A stretch of 64,000 nucleotides of DNA from Halochromatium sp. (GTDB lineage Bacteria; Pseudomonadota; Gammaproteobacteria; Chromatiales; Chromatiaceae), in NCBI GenBank assembly GCA_010912705.1, contig POWB01000004.1:83121-147120 (forward strand), in the 5' to 3' direction. A program made the translations under genes and the position numbers. This document shows positions 25,594 to 34,406 of the stretch, piece by piece. The notes under the pieces were generated by a model, which saw only the letters and a list, made by a program, of their open reading frames with translations, was not told the DNA's origin and searched no databases. Every line of letters begins with the position of its first letter. Position 1 is the first letter of the stretch.

Positions 25594-26619
25594 ATGACGC
25601 TTCTTTCCCAATACGCAACAGCCGCGCGCTCTGCGCTGCTGCTGACCCTTCTGCTTTCCGCCACCTCGGTGCTGGCCCAGGATCAGGTCATCCTCAAGAA
25701 CGGCGACCGCATCACCGGCGACATTCAACAGATCTGGGACGGCGAGCTCCTGATCGAACCCGCCTATGCCGACGCGTTCGGGATCGAGCTCTCGGCGATC
25801 GAGCAGATTCTGTCCAAACGGGCTTTCAGATTCGAGCTGGGCGACGAGCGCAAGGTCATCGGCACGCTCGAGGTCGATGAGGCTGGAGGAACGGTGCTGG
25901 TGACCGACCGCCGGCGTCGGCCGATCGCCCTGACCGACATCGAAGAGCTCGAGGAAATCACCGAGGGCTGGGACTGGACCGTGCGCACCGACCTGTCGCT
26001 GGACGGCAGCTCAGGCAACTCGAACGACAACCTGTTCTCCTGGCAGGGGTATGCCCGACTTGCGAACGACAAGCATCGGCACGAGCTGAACCTGCGCGTC
26101 GACCAGGCCTCGCAGGACGGGGTGACCTCGCAGGATCGGATGCGTGCGGATTATCTGTATAGCTGGTTCATGTCGGATCATTGGTTCCTGCAGGCAGGCT
26201 TCGGCGGCGAACGTGATCCGGTGCGTGAGCTCAATCGGCGCCTGAGCGCCGGTGGCGGCTTGGGTTATCGGTTCTTCGATGACGCCCACCGCCGACTCGA
26301 GGTCTCGCTCTCCGCCGTCGGCGTCGATGAGGAAATCGGCGGCGACGCGAATCAATCGCTCGCGGCGCGCTGGAGCGCAGATTTCCGACAGGACCTGTTG
26401 GACGGCAATCTCGAATTCTTCCATGAGCAAAGCGTCTGGGATTACCTGAGCGGTCGCGCCAATACCCTGATCCAGACCTCAACCGGCTTTCGCTGGGATG
26501 TCTGGGGCGATATCTATTTCAACACCCAGCTCGACTGGGACTATGAGACTGATCCGCCGCAGGGCGTGGAGAACCAAGACATCTGGTACAAGGTTGGCCT
26601 CGGCGTGGAATTCGACTGA
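25594..26619 (+). CDS. DUF481 outer-membrane beta-barrel protein
   Basis: A 341-residue secreted protein. The start at ATG 25594 follows AGGAG by six bases. The signal peptide ends at SATSVLAQ. It continues QVILKNGDRITGDIQQIWDG, a small N-terminal domain often found before DUF481, and then a long region of alternating strands (TDLSLDGSSGNSNDNLFSWQ, LQAGFGGERDP) ending in GLGVEFD, whose final aromatic residue is usual for a barrel. DUF481 proteins are salt-induced outer-membrane proteins in some bacteria; the cargo is unknown. Its last 22 bases are repeated at 31370, the edge of the DarTG island. Confidence 0.82.
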   Translation: MTLLSQYATAARSALLLTLLLSATSVLAQDQVILKNGDRITGDIQQIWDGELLIEPAYADAFGIELSAIEQILSKRAFRFELGDERKVIGTLEVDEAGGTVLVTDRRRRPIALTDIEELEEITEGWDWTVRTDLSLDGSSGNSNDNLFSWQGYARLANDKHRHELNLRVDQASQDGVTSQDRMRADYLYSWFMSDHWFLQAGFGGERDPVRELNRRLSAGGGLGYRFFDDAHRRLEVSLSAVGVDEEIGGDANQSLAARWSADFRQDLLDGNLEFFHEQSVWDYLSGRANTLIQTSTGFRWDVWGDIYFNTQLDWDYETDPPQGVENQDIWYKVGLGVEFD

Positions 26620-26681
26620 CCGATCATCTGGCCAACCCTGACTCGCCCTGCCTGATCGGCCCGCACTTATCGATCCGGCAG
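26597..26681. repeat. Left 85-bp direct repeat of the DarTG island
   Basis: The 85 bases 26597-26681 match 31370-31454 in the same orientation with two mismatches. The repeat covers the last seven codons and stop of the DUF481 gene, the spacer, and the last codons of the HD-GYP gene. Confidence 0.93.
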
Positions 26682-26718
26682 AAAGCTCGTCGCGCTTGAG
26701 CTGCTTTGGATAGCCGCT
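26663..26718 (-). pseudogene. Decayed left copy of the HD-GYP gene tail
   Basis: After the 85-bp repeat, 26686-26718 matches 31698-31730 inside the intact HD-GYP domain with two differences in 33 bases. The 243 bases lying between these segments in the right copy are absent here. This is therefore a second, internally deleted copy of the HD-GYP 3' end, on the minus strand. Confidence 0.75.
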
Positions 26719-26784
26719 TGCTGGAACAGGCCAAGGCATCGATGCTGATCGAACACAAGGTCACGACCGTGCCGGAGCCGAGCG

Positions 26785-26990
26785 ATGAACCCCTTGTCTC
26801 ATATCGATCCGGATGATCCCTATCCGATTATCCGAACGTCTTCATCGCTGGCGATCTGCTCTGGTATCCGGTGCCCGATCGGCGCGAGACCGGCCCGATC
26901 GCGCCGGATCTGTTCGTCGTGTTCGGCCGGCCCAAAGGGCGACGGGGCTCCTATCGGCAGTGGGAAGAGGACGGCATCGCGCCCCGAGAC
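26785..26990 (+). pseudogene. Frameshifted Uma2-family fragment
   Basis: A start-like MNPLSHIDPDDPYP (from 26785) loses the frame near 26820. In another frame the text goes on as DYPNVFIAGDLLWYPV, then IAPDLFVVFGRPKGRRGSYR and QWEEDGIAP, a typical first half of a Uma2 protein. The catalytic half is gone, cut where a MESH1-like gene begins on the other strand near 26990. It is a decayed relative of the Uma2 genes at 5385, 9658 and 36004. Confidence 0.72.
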
Positions 26991-27337
26991 GGCCACTGCC
27001 GGGTGATGTTGTCCGCCACATCCGCGCGCTTGACCCTTGCTGCAAGCGGGTTCTCGAGCACCCGCGCGATGAAGGCCGGGTAGTCTTCGCCCTCCCGTTT
27101 GCTCAGGCAGGCGACCGCCTCGGCGATCCGCTCAGGAATGCCTGCTGCAACCAGAGCAGGAACGTCGTAGTCGCTGTCCTCGATCACATCATGCAGCACC
27201 GCGACGGCGCGCTCGTCGTCGGTCTGCATTGCGGCCATCACCCGCAGCGGATGCAGGATGTACGGTCGGCTAGCTTTGTCGGTTTGGCCAGCATGGGCCG
27301 AGGTGGCGATCTTCAGCGCGGTGTCGAGTAGGTGCAT
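26951..27337 (-). pseudogene. MESH1/SpoT-like HD hydrolase lacking its C-terminus
   Basis: An HD-domain protein of the small (p)ppGpp/NADPH-hydrolase (MESH1-like) type. It starts at ATG 27337 with GGAGG six bases upstream. The metal-binding motifs are kept: AHAGQTDKASRPYILHPLRV and VLHDVIEDSDYD, then ARVKRADVADN. A normal protein continues with one more helix of about 30-40 residues. Here the frame runs into antisense Uma2 debris after DNIT and ends as a random tail. Activity is possible but doubtful, so it is listed as truncated. Confidence 0.7.
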
Positions 27338-27355
27338 GTCAACCTCCATGGTCAT

Positions 27356-27582
27356 AGGCAGTGTTCTTGGGGTCCTAATCCAGGGTCTGCGCGGGCCTTA
27401 AGCTGTTACCCAGAGGAATAAACGGAGCGTTATACTCTGATCACACGCTAAGCGCCGTTCCGGCCCCAAGATAAAGGATGACCCTAGGACCACAGCACGA
27501 TGGCCAGAACCGCAAGCCGATCGATCGCTGCGAATCTCAAAGCCGAGATCAAACCGGCCCGCCCGCAATGGAGCGCCGCCAG
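27356..27582. promoter_or_regulatory. Divergent promoter region of the MESH1-like and GIY-YIG genes
   Basis: A 227-base gap. GTTATACT at about 27429-27436 is a good -10 box for the rightward GIY-YIG gene. AGGAATAAACGG lies just before it. No clear operator was seen. Confidence 0.35.
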
Positions 27583-28206
27583 ATGACCGACGCCATCGGC
27601 CGCAGCGTACGGCTCTTTCTCGTCGACGGCAAATCCACCGGCCTGATCACCGCCGAGATCATGAACTGGACCGGCCACGTCCTCACCGGCCCACGCGCCG
27701 AGTTACCCAAGTTCCTCGCCCGTCCCGAGGTTGCCCGCACCGGCGTCTATCTGCTCCACGGTCGCGATCCAGACAACCCCGATCGCACCATGCTCTACAT
27801 CGGCGAGAGCGACCTAGTCGGCACCCGGCTCAAGAAGCACAACCAAGAAGACAAGAGGGACTACTGGGAGCGCACCTGCGTCATCACCAGCAAGGACCAG
27901 AACATCACTAAGGCGCACGCCCGCTATCTGGAATCGCGCCTGATCGGCATTGCGGCCAAGGCCAAGCGTGCCACACTCGACAACGGCACCGCGCCGCCCG
28001 AACCCGACTCCGAGTGGCTGATCCTGAACGAAGACGTAGCCTTTTCGAGCCCCAGTGCCGCCGGTGCGGTAGTGCTCGGCCGCTCCTTTGCAGGGTGCAC
28101 TGAGTGGAAGGTCAAAGGCACCCAGCAGACTTACGCCTCCTGGCAAGAAGAACAGATCGCTCAGGCCGAGCAAGATCCAACAGCCCCGGCAGAACTAGGG
28201 GCTTAA
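27583..28206 (+). CDS. GIY-YIG nuclease-family protein with C-terminal DUF4357
   Basis: A 207-residue protein, with start chosen at ATG 27583 (MTDAIGRSVRLFLVDGK); earlier in-frame codons read like non-coding DNA. The central GIY-YIG core is visible as TGVYLLHGRDPDN, then MLYIGESDLVGTRLKKH, with ESRLIGIA carrying the conserved Glu. The C-terminal part, FSSPSAAGAVVLGRSFAGCT and EWKVKG, matches DUF4357, common in proteins coded within type I restriction loci. It sits just upstream of an HsdS fragment and DarTG, consistent with a broken restriction island. Its DNA target is unknown. Confidence 0.78.
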   Translation: MTDAIGRSVRLFLVDGKSTGLITAEIMNWTGHVLTGPRAELPKFLARPEVARTGVYLLHGRDPDNPDRTMLYIGESDLVGTRLKKHNQEDKRDYWERTCVITSKDQNITKAHARYLESRLIGIAAKAKRATLDNGTAPPEPDSEWLILNEDVAFSSPSAAGAVVLGRSFAGCTEWKVKGTQQTYASWQEEQIAQAEQDPTAPAELGA

Positions 28207-28216
28207 ACGTACATTT

Positions 28217-28333
28217 ATGGAACATGTTTTCCGCGTGCCTTGCGCCCGAGCGCAGGTTCAGAATGCTGCGGTTGGTACTTCTGGAGGTATGGTCAAGATC
28301 AATGCGCGGAGTGTTAAGCGGATCAATTTGCCC
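28217..28333 (+). pseudogene. C-terminal fragment of a type I restriction specificity subunit (HsdS)
   Basis: About 39 codons read VQNAAVGTSGGMVKINARSV and then KRINLPMPSPDEQ, the standard end of an HsdS target-recognition domain (TSGxMxxIN...LPxPPxDEQ). The rest of hsdS is missing. The frame is open straight into darT, so a fusion protein of 250 residues starting at 28217 is possible, but the fragment has no DNA-recognition domain left. Confidence 0.72.
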
Positions 28334-28969
28334 ATGCCGTCGCCAGATGAGCAGGCGGTGATCTTTCGCATCACTCACTTGGACAATCTGCCGTGGATTC
28401 TGGAGCAGGGGCTGGTCTGTCGTAACGGCGCCCCACATGACCCCGGCTTTCGGCGTATCGGCTCAAGCGACCTGATCGCTAAGCGCGCCGATCGCGCGGT
28501 TCCGCTGCAACCCGGTGGCACCCTCGCGGACTATGTGCCGTTCTACTTCACGCCCTTCTCGCCGATGATGCAGAACATCAGCAGCGGCTATCACGGGATC
28601 GAGAGGATTCCCAACAACCGTATCGTCATCTTGGTCTCGAGTCTGCACGAGATCCGGCGCTGCGGGCTGACCTTTCTGTTCACGGATCGCCACGCCTACC
28701 TGCAAACGGCGCAGTATTTCGACAGCTTGGAGCAACTGCAGGCGCTCGACTGGTCTGCACTGCAGCGTCGCGATTTCCGCCGTGATATCGAGAATCCGGA
28801 CAAGTTCGATCGTTATCAGGCCGAAGCGCTGGTCCACAACCAGGTTCCAGTCAAGGCACTGCTGGGGGTGGTGTGCCACAATCCTGCGGTCTCCGAAGCC
28901 GTTGAGCGCCAGGCTGAGCGGTTGCAGCGGACACTGAAGGTCATTGCCCGGCCGCGCTGGTATTTCTGA
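28334..28969 (+). CDS. darT: DarT toxin, DNA thymidine ADP-ribosyltransferase
   Basis: A 211-residue DarT (DUF4433). It starts at ATG 28334 (MPSPDEQAVIF); an in-frame HsdS fragment extends upstream. The diagnostic elements are FRITHLDNLPWILEQGLVC, KRADRAVPLQPGGTLADYVP with the NAD-binding Arg, FYFTPFSPMMQNI, and the catalytic Glu in KFDRYQAEALV. It ends in ARPRWYF as in Thermus DarT. DarT links ADP-ribose to thymidine in single-stranded DNA and blocks replication. It overlaps darG by one base (TGATG). All key residues appear intact, so the pair is probably active. Confidence 0.93.
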   Translation: MPSPDEQAVIFRITHLDNLPWILEQGLVCRNGAPHDPGFRRIGSSDLIAKRADRAVPLQPGGTLADYVPFYFTPFSPMMQNISSGYHGIERIPNNRIVILVSSLHEIRRCGLTFLFTDRHAYLQTAQYFDSLEQLQALDWSALQRRDFRRDIENPDKFDRYQAEALVHNQVPVKALLGVVCHNPAVSEAVERQAERLQRTLKVIARPRWYF

Positions 28970-30054
28970 TGATCGAATTCACCCAAGGCAACCTGCTCGA
29001 TACCGACGCTGAGGCGTTGGTGAACACCGTCAACACTGTCGGCGTGATGGGCAAGGGTATCGCGTTGATGTTCAAGGATCGGTTTCCCGAGAACAACCGC
29101 GCTTACATGGCCCATTGCAAGGCAGAAGTGTTCGAGCCTGGCACGCTGTTCATCACCGAGCGCAGCGACATGCTCGGACCACGCTGGATCATCAACTTTG
29201 CCACCAAGCAGCATTGGCGACATCCGAGCAAGCTGGCCTGGATTGAATCCGGACTTGCGGAGCTGCGGGCGTTCATCGAAGCCAATGCGGTGCGTTCCAT
29301 CGCGTTACCGCCGCTTGGTGCCGGCAACGGCAAGCTGGAGTGGGCAGCGGTCCGCCCCCGCATCGAGCAAGCGCTGAGTGATCTCCAGGGTGTGCGGGTG
29401 CTGGTCTTCGAGCCGTCGGGCAAGTATCAGAACATCGCCAAGCGCCGGGGTGTGCAGCAGCTCACGCCCGCACGCGCGCTGATCGCCGAGCTGGTGCGGC
29501 GCTACTGGGTGCTGGGCTTCGAGTTCTCGGTACTGGAGATTCAGAAGCTCGCCTGGCTGTTGGAGCGTGCCTTGGAGCGGCAGGGCGGCGAGAATCTGCT
29601 CGATCTTCGCTTTGCCGCCCACCGCTACGGCCCCTATGCGGACCGTCTTCGGCATCTGCTAGACGGGCTCGACGGCAGTTATTTGCACTGCGACAAACGT
29701 CTAGCCGATGCAGAGCCGCAGGACGTGATCTGGTTCAACGAGGCCAAGCGGGACTATGTGGCCACGTATCTGAGCGGTGCCGAGATCGCGCCCTACCGCA
29801 CCGCCTTTGATCAGACCGTGGCCCTGATCGATGGCTTCGAATCACCGCTTGGAATGGAGCTCCTGGCGACCATCGACTGGCTGCTGGCGCGCGAGGGCTG
29901 CGCAGCAACGGTGCAGGGCATTCAGGCGGGTCTTGATCGCTGGCCCGGCGGCACGGATGCGGGTCAGCGCAAGCGCCGGCTCTTTGATGAGCGCTTGATC
30001 AGGCTGGCGTTGGAGCGTCTCAGCTCGCTGGAAGCACCGCAGCTTCAAGCTTAA
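28969..30054 (+). CDS. darG: DarG antitoxin, macrodomain DNA ADP-ribosyl glycohydrolase
   Basis: A 361-residue DarG. The macrodomain (residues 1-155) has GNLLDTDAEALVNTVNTVGV and MGKGIALMFKDRFP, then PRWIINFATKQHWRHPSK with the Lys expected for catalysis. It removes ADP-ribose from DNA. The C-terminal half (about 165-361), starting LIAELVRRYWVLGFEFSVLE, is the domain that binds DarT directly. Length and domain order match known DarG proteins. Together with darT it forms a complete toxin-antitoxin and anti-phage module. It is followed by an HsdR fragment. Confidence 0.93.
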   Translation: MIEFTQGNLLDTDAEALVNTVNTVGVMGKGIALMFKDRFPENNRAYMAHCKAEVFEPGTLFITERSDMLGPRWIINFATKQHWRHPSKLAWIESGLAELRAFIEANAVRSIALPPLGAGNGKLEWAAVRPRIEQALSDLQGVRVLVFEPSGKYQNIAKRRGVQQLTPARALIAELVRRYWVLGFEFSVLEIQKLAWLLERALERQGGENLLDLRFAAHRYGPYADRLRHLLDGLDGSYLHCDKRLADAEPQDVIWFNEAKRDYVATYLSGAEIAPYRTAFDQTVALIDGFESPLGMELLATIDWLLAREGCAATVQGIQAGLDRWPGGTDAGQRKRRLFDERLIRLALERLSSLEAPQLQA

Positions 30055-30141
30055 TAGGATTCGCTGCCGGATCGTCGTGGGGTCGACCGGTTGTTGTTGG
30101 CTCGCTGCATTGGTTAGGAAACCACCGGGGGCGTGGCTGTC

Positions 30142-30366
30142 ATGGGGAAGCAGAACGACGAGGCCCTGCGCCTCGATGAGCGCAATCACGTCGAGTTACC
30201 GTTGCTGAATCAGCTCCGAGGGCTCGGCTGGACCATTATCGACGCGAAGGATTCAGACTCACCACCGCTTCCGGAACGCTCTAGCAGTGCGCAAGTGGTG
30301 CTGGAGCCGATCATCCGCGATCGGCTGTTGGCGCTGAACGACTGGCTGGAACCAGCGCCGGCGTGA
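30142..30366 (+). pseudogene. N-terminal fragment of a type I restriction enzyme R subunit (HsdR)
   Basis: A 74-codon frame from ATG 30142 (MGKQNDEALRLDERNHVELP) continuing LLNQLRGLGWTIIDA and VVLEPIIRDRLLALNDWLEP. This is the usual opening of HsdR, just before the nuclease domain. A full HsdR is about 1000 residues. The frame ends at TGA 30364-30366, and the DNA beyond is repeat and an unrelated gene. It shows that a type I restriction system once continued to the right of DarTG. Confidence 0.75.
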
Positions 30367-30396
30367 GCCTGTTACGCTATTTTTCGGGAGTTGCTA

Positions 30397-30431
30397 AGGG
30401 CTGAGGGCTGAGGGCTGAGGGCTGAAGGCTG
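30397..30431. repeat. Five 7-bp tandem repeats AGGGCTG upstream of the Rpn-like gene
   Basis: Five units of AGGGCTG (last one AAGGCTG) lie directly upstream of the -10 box of the next gene. A change in unit number would move any upstream promoter element. Confidence 0.9.
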
Positions 30432-30441
30432 AGGTTAACGC

Positions 30442-30447
30442 TATACT
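30442..30447 (+). promoter_or_regulatory. Predicted -10 box of the Rpn-like gene
   Basis: TATACT lies only six bases before the ATG at 30454, and no Shine-Dalgarno is visible. If this box is used, transcription would start at or near the ATG, giving a leaderless mRNA. Confidence 0.4.
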
Positions 30448-30453
30448 CCTGCC

Positions 30454-31353
30454 ATGTCCGAGGATGCCCCCACCCAACCCAATGCGCCAACGGCCTCTGA
30501 AGAGCGGCTGCGCCAATGGCATCGGCTGTTTGGCATCGCGCTGATGGAGGTGTTCGAGGGCGCGCCCTGGCGGGTCGAGCTTGAACAAGAGATGGCGCTG
30601 AGCAGCCAATTGCTCGATGTGGCCATCATCGAGGCCACCGAGACAGGCGCCGTGCCTCACACAGCGCTCAAGGACCAGGGTGCGCCACCCCACGAGTTTC
30701 CTGATGGGCTCGAGGCGCTGCGCCCACACAACCTGCTGACCTACAAATCACAACACGAACCGCTGAACGCCTGGACCCTGGATGAGTTGATCGGCCACTA
30801 CGTCAACTACCGCAAGCTCAGACGCCAGCCAAACGGCAAACGCCATCGGCGCGCGGCCTTTGGCCTCTACGCCGTCGCTACCCGCTTTCCGCGCAAACTG
30901 GCGCGCCGCTATCGGCTACAGGCCACCGCTTGGGAAGGAGTCTATGAACTGCCTTGGGGCGCCCATCAGGTCCGCCTGATCGTCCTCAATGGCATTGCCA
31001 AACACCCACGCAACGCCCCCTGGGAACTGTTCGCCAGCGAGCAGGATCGGATGCGCCAAGGGCTGATCCACTATCGCGCCCGCTACCCAAACCCGCGCCG
31101 CGGCGGACACGGCGAACTGTTTGAACGCCTCTACCTGATATATCGACGGGAGAACCCGACCATGGCCTACACGATGGAAGACTTTCTGCGCGAGACCCAT
31201 GAGCTGGTACTCGCGAACATGACCCCCGAGGAGCGCCTCAGGGGGCTTGATCCCGAGGAGCGCCTCAAGGGGCTTGAGCCCGAGGAGCGCCTCAAGGGGC
31301 TTGATCCAGCCACCATCGAAGCCTGGTTGGCGAAGCAACGCCGGGATCATTAA
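30454..31353 (+). CDS. Rpn-like (PD-(D/E)XK transposase-type) protein with a C-terminal repeat
   Basis: A 299-residue protein that resembles the large set of Rpn/YhgA-like or DUF4351-type proteins of cyanobacteria and purple bacteria. Helpful stretches are ALDVAIIEA-type LLDVAIIEATETG, PHNLLTYKSQHEPLNAWTLD and ELIGHYVNYRKL, followed by VRLIVLNGIAKHPRNAPWEL. The C-terminal part has three 9-residue repeats (PEERLRGLD, PEERLKGLE, PEERLKGLD) and then ATIEAWLAKQ. These genes often sit in mobile regions. Function here is unknown, and the family call is by resemblance. It is the last gene before the right 85-bp repeat. Confidence 0.55.
   Translation: MSEDAPTQPNAPTASEERLRQWHRLFGIALMEVFEGAPWRVELEQEMALSSQLLDVAIIEATETGAVPHTALKDQGAPPHEFPDGLEALRPHNLLTYKSQHEPLNAWTLDELIGHYVNYRKLRRQPNGKRHRRAAFGLYAVATRFPRKLARRYRLQATAWEGVYELPWGAHQVRLIVLNGIAKHPRNAPWELFASEQDRMRQGLIHYRARYPNPRRGGHGELFERLYLIYRRENPTMAYTMEDFLRETHELVLANMTPEERLRGLDPEERLKGLEPEERLKGLDPATIEAWLAKQRRDH
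31225..31305. repeat. Three 27-bp tandem repeats in the Rpn-like gene
   Basis: Three in-frame units of 27 bases encode PEERL(R/K)GL(D/E). They start at 31225, 31252 and 31279 and differ by only a few bases. Copy number may vary between strains. Confidence 0.92.
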
Positions 31354-31369
31354 AGCATCAACAAGATAA

Positions 31370-31454
31370 GCCTCGGCGTGGAATTCGACTGACCGATCAT
31401 CTGGCCAACCCGGACTCGCCCTGCCTGATCGGCCCGCGCTTATCGATCCGGCAG
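31370..31454. repeat. Right 85-bp direct repeat of the DarTG island
   Basis: Matches 26597-26681 with two mismatches. It includes a second copy of the last 22 bases of the DUF481 gene and the last codons of the HD-GYP gene. Confidence 0.93.
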
Positions 31455-34406
31455 GAAGGAGGCGATATCCGGGTCATCCAATTGCCAAGGCAGCAGATAG
31501 CGTTCGGCATAGCGCCGATAGACGCCGGATTCGAGGAAGAGCCGAAATAGATCAGGGTCGATGTGCTGATCCTTGCACATGAAGCTCATGATCTTTAAGG
31601 CCTCCGAGATCGTCTTGCCCTTCTTGTAAGGGCGATCGACCGCGGTCAGGGCTTCAAAGATGTCGGCGATGGCCATGATGCGCGCAACGACACTCATCTC
31701 GTCGCGCTTGAGCCGCTTCGGATAGCCGCTGCCGTCCATCTTTTCATGGTGGCCGCCGGCAATCTCGGGCACCTGCTTGAGATGCTTCGGGAGGGGCAGC
31801 TCGGAGAGCATCACGATCGTCTGCACGATATGGTCGTTGATCTTGAACCGCTCCTCGGCAGTGAGTGTGCCGCGGCCAATGGAGAGGTTGTAGAGCTCAC
31901 CCCGGTTGTAGAGCAGCCTCGGCACGTCCAGCTTGAAACCCCAAGGGTTATCGGCCTGATCAGTGCGCGCTTCGCCGCGGGCGATCTGGTGATCTGGCCG
32001 ATCGCTGAGCAGGTCTTCCTCGACCGGAAGCATTGGGGCCGGAGTGGCCTCTTTGCGACTGAGCTCGTCCTGGGAGAGGCCGATGCGGTCGTCGAAGGTC
32101 CGCAGCCAGCTGCGCTTGGCGATGGCGTCGAGCCGAGCAAGCCGCTCCGGCGCCATGTATTCGCTGCCAATGTTGCAGTCGGCAACGAAGGCGAAGTCCT
32201 CGTCTAGCCGTCGGTTCTCCTCATCGAGCGCCTGCTGCAGGGTCGCCGCATCCTCGCCGTTGGCGATACCACGCCAGTAGACCAATTCCGCGTCCCGGCG
32301 CAACACCTCGAAGCGCGTCCGAACCTCATGGATGCGGTCGTAGACGGTCTCCAGTTTGGTCGCCTTGTCGACGACGTACTCAGGGGTAGTGATCTTTCCG
32401 CAGTCATGCAGCCAGGAGGCCAGATGAATGCTCTCCCAGTCGCGCTCGTCGATCACGAAGTCCGCGAACGGCCCGGCTTACGCGGCATCGGCCGCCTGAG
32501 CCAGGAGCTTGGTCAATTCCGGCACCCGCGCGCAATGACCGCCCGTGTAAGGACTCTTGGCGTCGATGGCATCGGCGATGAGCTTGATCAGGGCCTCGAA
32601 GAGCCGCTTCTGTGCCTCAATCAGCTCACGCGTCTCGAGCGAGATGGTCGATGAGGCGGAGAGTGCCGAGACGAAGTCGACCAGACCCGGCTCGGGGTGC
32701 GTGCGCGATAGCAGCAGCATGGCCCCGGCGACCTGACCCTGTCGATTGCTGAGCGGCAGCGCAATTGTATGGAGGCTCCCACCCTGCCCCTCGAGCACGA
32801 GATCCGAGAGCCCAAGCGCATCCAATGCCTGCCGCTCGATGGCTCTAACCACGACATCCCGGGCCAAGACCGCCTCCTGTACCACGTCCGGTGCTTCGAG
32901 CACGCGCTCGCTCGGCAGCAACTGCCAGGCCTGATCATCCATCAGACCCTTTAGATGCAGCACGAGATGCTCCTCTTGGTCAGTGAGGTAGAGCGCCCCA
33001 CTCCCGGCCTTGGCGGCCTGGATGGTCTCCCGCAGCAGATCGGAGAGCAGTTGCTCGAAGTTGGTCTCTGAGCCCAATGCCAGATTGATCTCGATGAAGC
33101 GACGAATCGTCGACTTCATCTCACCCATGGATTGGCTCAAGTCGTGAATCTCGGTGATCCGGGACGGCACCGCCGGGGTCTCTGCGAAATCAAACCGACG
33201 GATCGCCACGGCCTCTTGATTCAGGCGCACGATGGGGCGGGCGAAGGCGCTCGAAACCGCGAGCATCACCGGAACCATCAGGACCAAGAACCCCAGCGCG
33301 ATTGCCAGGGTTTGATTGCGAATGGTCGCCACCGACGCATAGAGCTCGCTCTCCGGAACACTGACACCGAGGTATAAAGGCGGCCCGGAATGCACCTCGA
33401 GCGGCACGACGCGCGATGACCAGGTATCGCCAGCGGCGGTGGATACGAATCCCAAGGACTCATCAGACCGGCGCTCCAGCCACTGTTGTGCGACCTCGTC
33501 GACCACCGGCGACCCGATGTCGCCAAGACTTGCCCGGCGCGAACTGGCTCCTCCGGGCCCAGGCGCAAGCAGCTTTGACGGGTCCTCGTAGGCAACCAGA
33601 AGGCCTCGGCTGTCGAACACCACCACCTCAGAGCCACTGGTCACCTTGGTGCGGGCAATGACGCGCGACAGCGAATCCAGTTGCACCGAGGCCCCGATGA
33701 CGGCCGCGGTGAGATCGGTCGAGCCTGCGGCCAGACGACGCAGCCGCTCGTCTTCAGCGACAGGCGCAGGATGGGCATAGATGATGCCTAGCTCCTGATC
33801 GTTGGCGAGCAGCAATGGATCGGTCCGAATCCCTTCGGCCGAGTCGCGCGCCTGCTGGTACCAGGGGCGTTGCCGGGGATCGTAGTCGGTTGGCCCCGAG
33901 TTGCGTTGGAGAACGGAGAAATCCCGATCCAGCTGGAACAGGGTCAGCGTTCGCCCGCCAGCCGCATCATCCGCGACAGTCCGCACCAGCCAGCGCGTCT
34001 TTGGCGCGGCGCCAGCCAGCGGCTCATCCGGATCGATCTGGCGCACCATGAAGAAGTCGCCATTTGGATAGCCGATATAGATCGACCCGACGTGGCCAGC
34101 CTCTTTGATCATCTCCGCCAGGAACGGCACCGAGGTCATACGCGCGTCAAGATCGCGCGCGCGTACCAGGCTGAGGGGACCGGCTTGCCGAGAGACCACC
34201 CTGGTGATCGCTCGCGGTGCACTCATCAACTGCTCGACCCGGTCGTTCAGTCGGTTGATCAAGCCATCGATCTGTTGCTCAGCACGCTCCTCGGCGAGCT
34301 GCTTGTTCGCGTAGTAGGTAAAGGTCGCCAGCAGCAGGCAGGAAGCGACCACGATGACCACCAGCAAGGTCGTGATATGAACACGGAACGGGAAGGAGGT
34401 GCTCAC
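31440..34406 (-). pseudogene. Membrane sensor with HAMP, GAF and HD-GYP domains, split by one in-frame TAA
   Basis: The whole stretch is a single frame of 988 sense codons except for TAA at 32478-32480 (codon 643). The N-terminal part has two membrane segments around a dCache-like periplasmic domain, a HAMP region and a GAF domain. HD-GYP starts with KSPYTGGHCARVPELTKLL before the stop. It continues after it with LASWLHDCGKITTPEYVV and HHEKMDGSGYPKR, so metal and GYP residues are kept. A c-di-GMP phosphodiesterase would result if the stop were read through. As written it yields a 642-residue protein without the catalytic domain. Its start overlaps the upstream binding-protein stop (ATGA). Confidence 0.85.
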
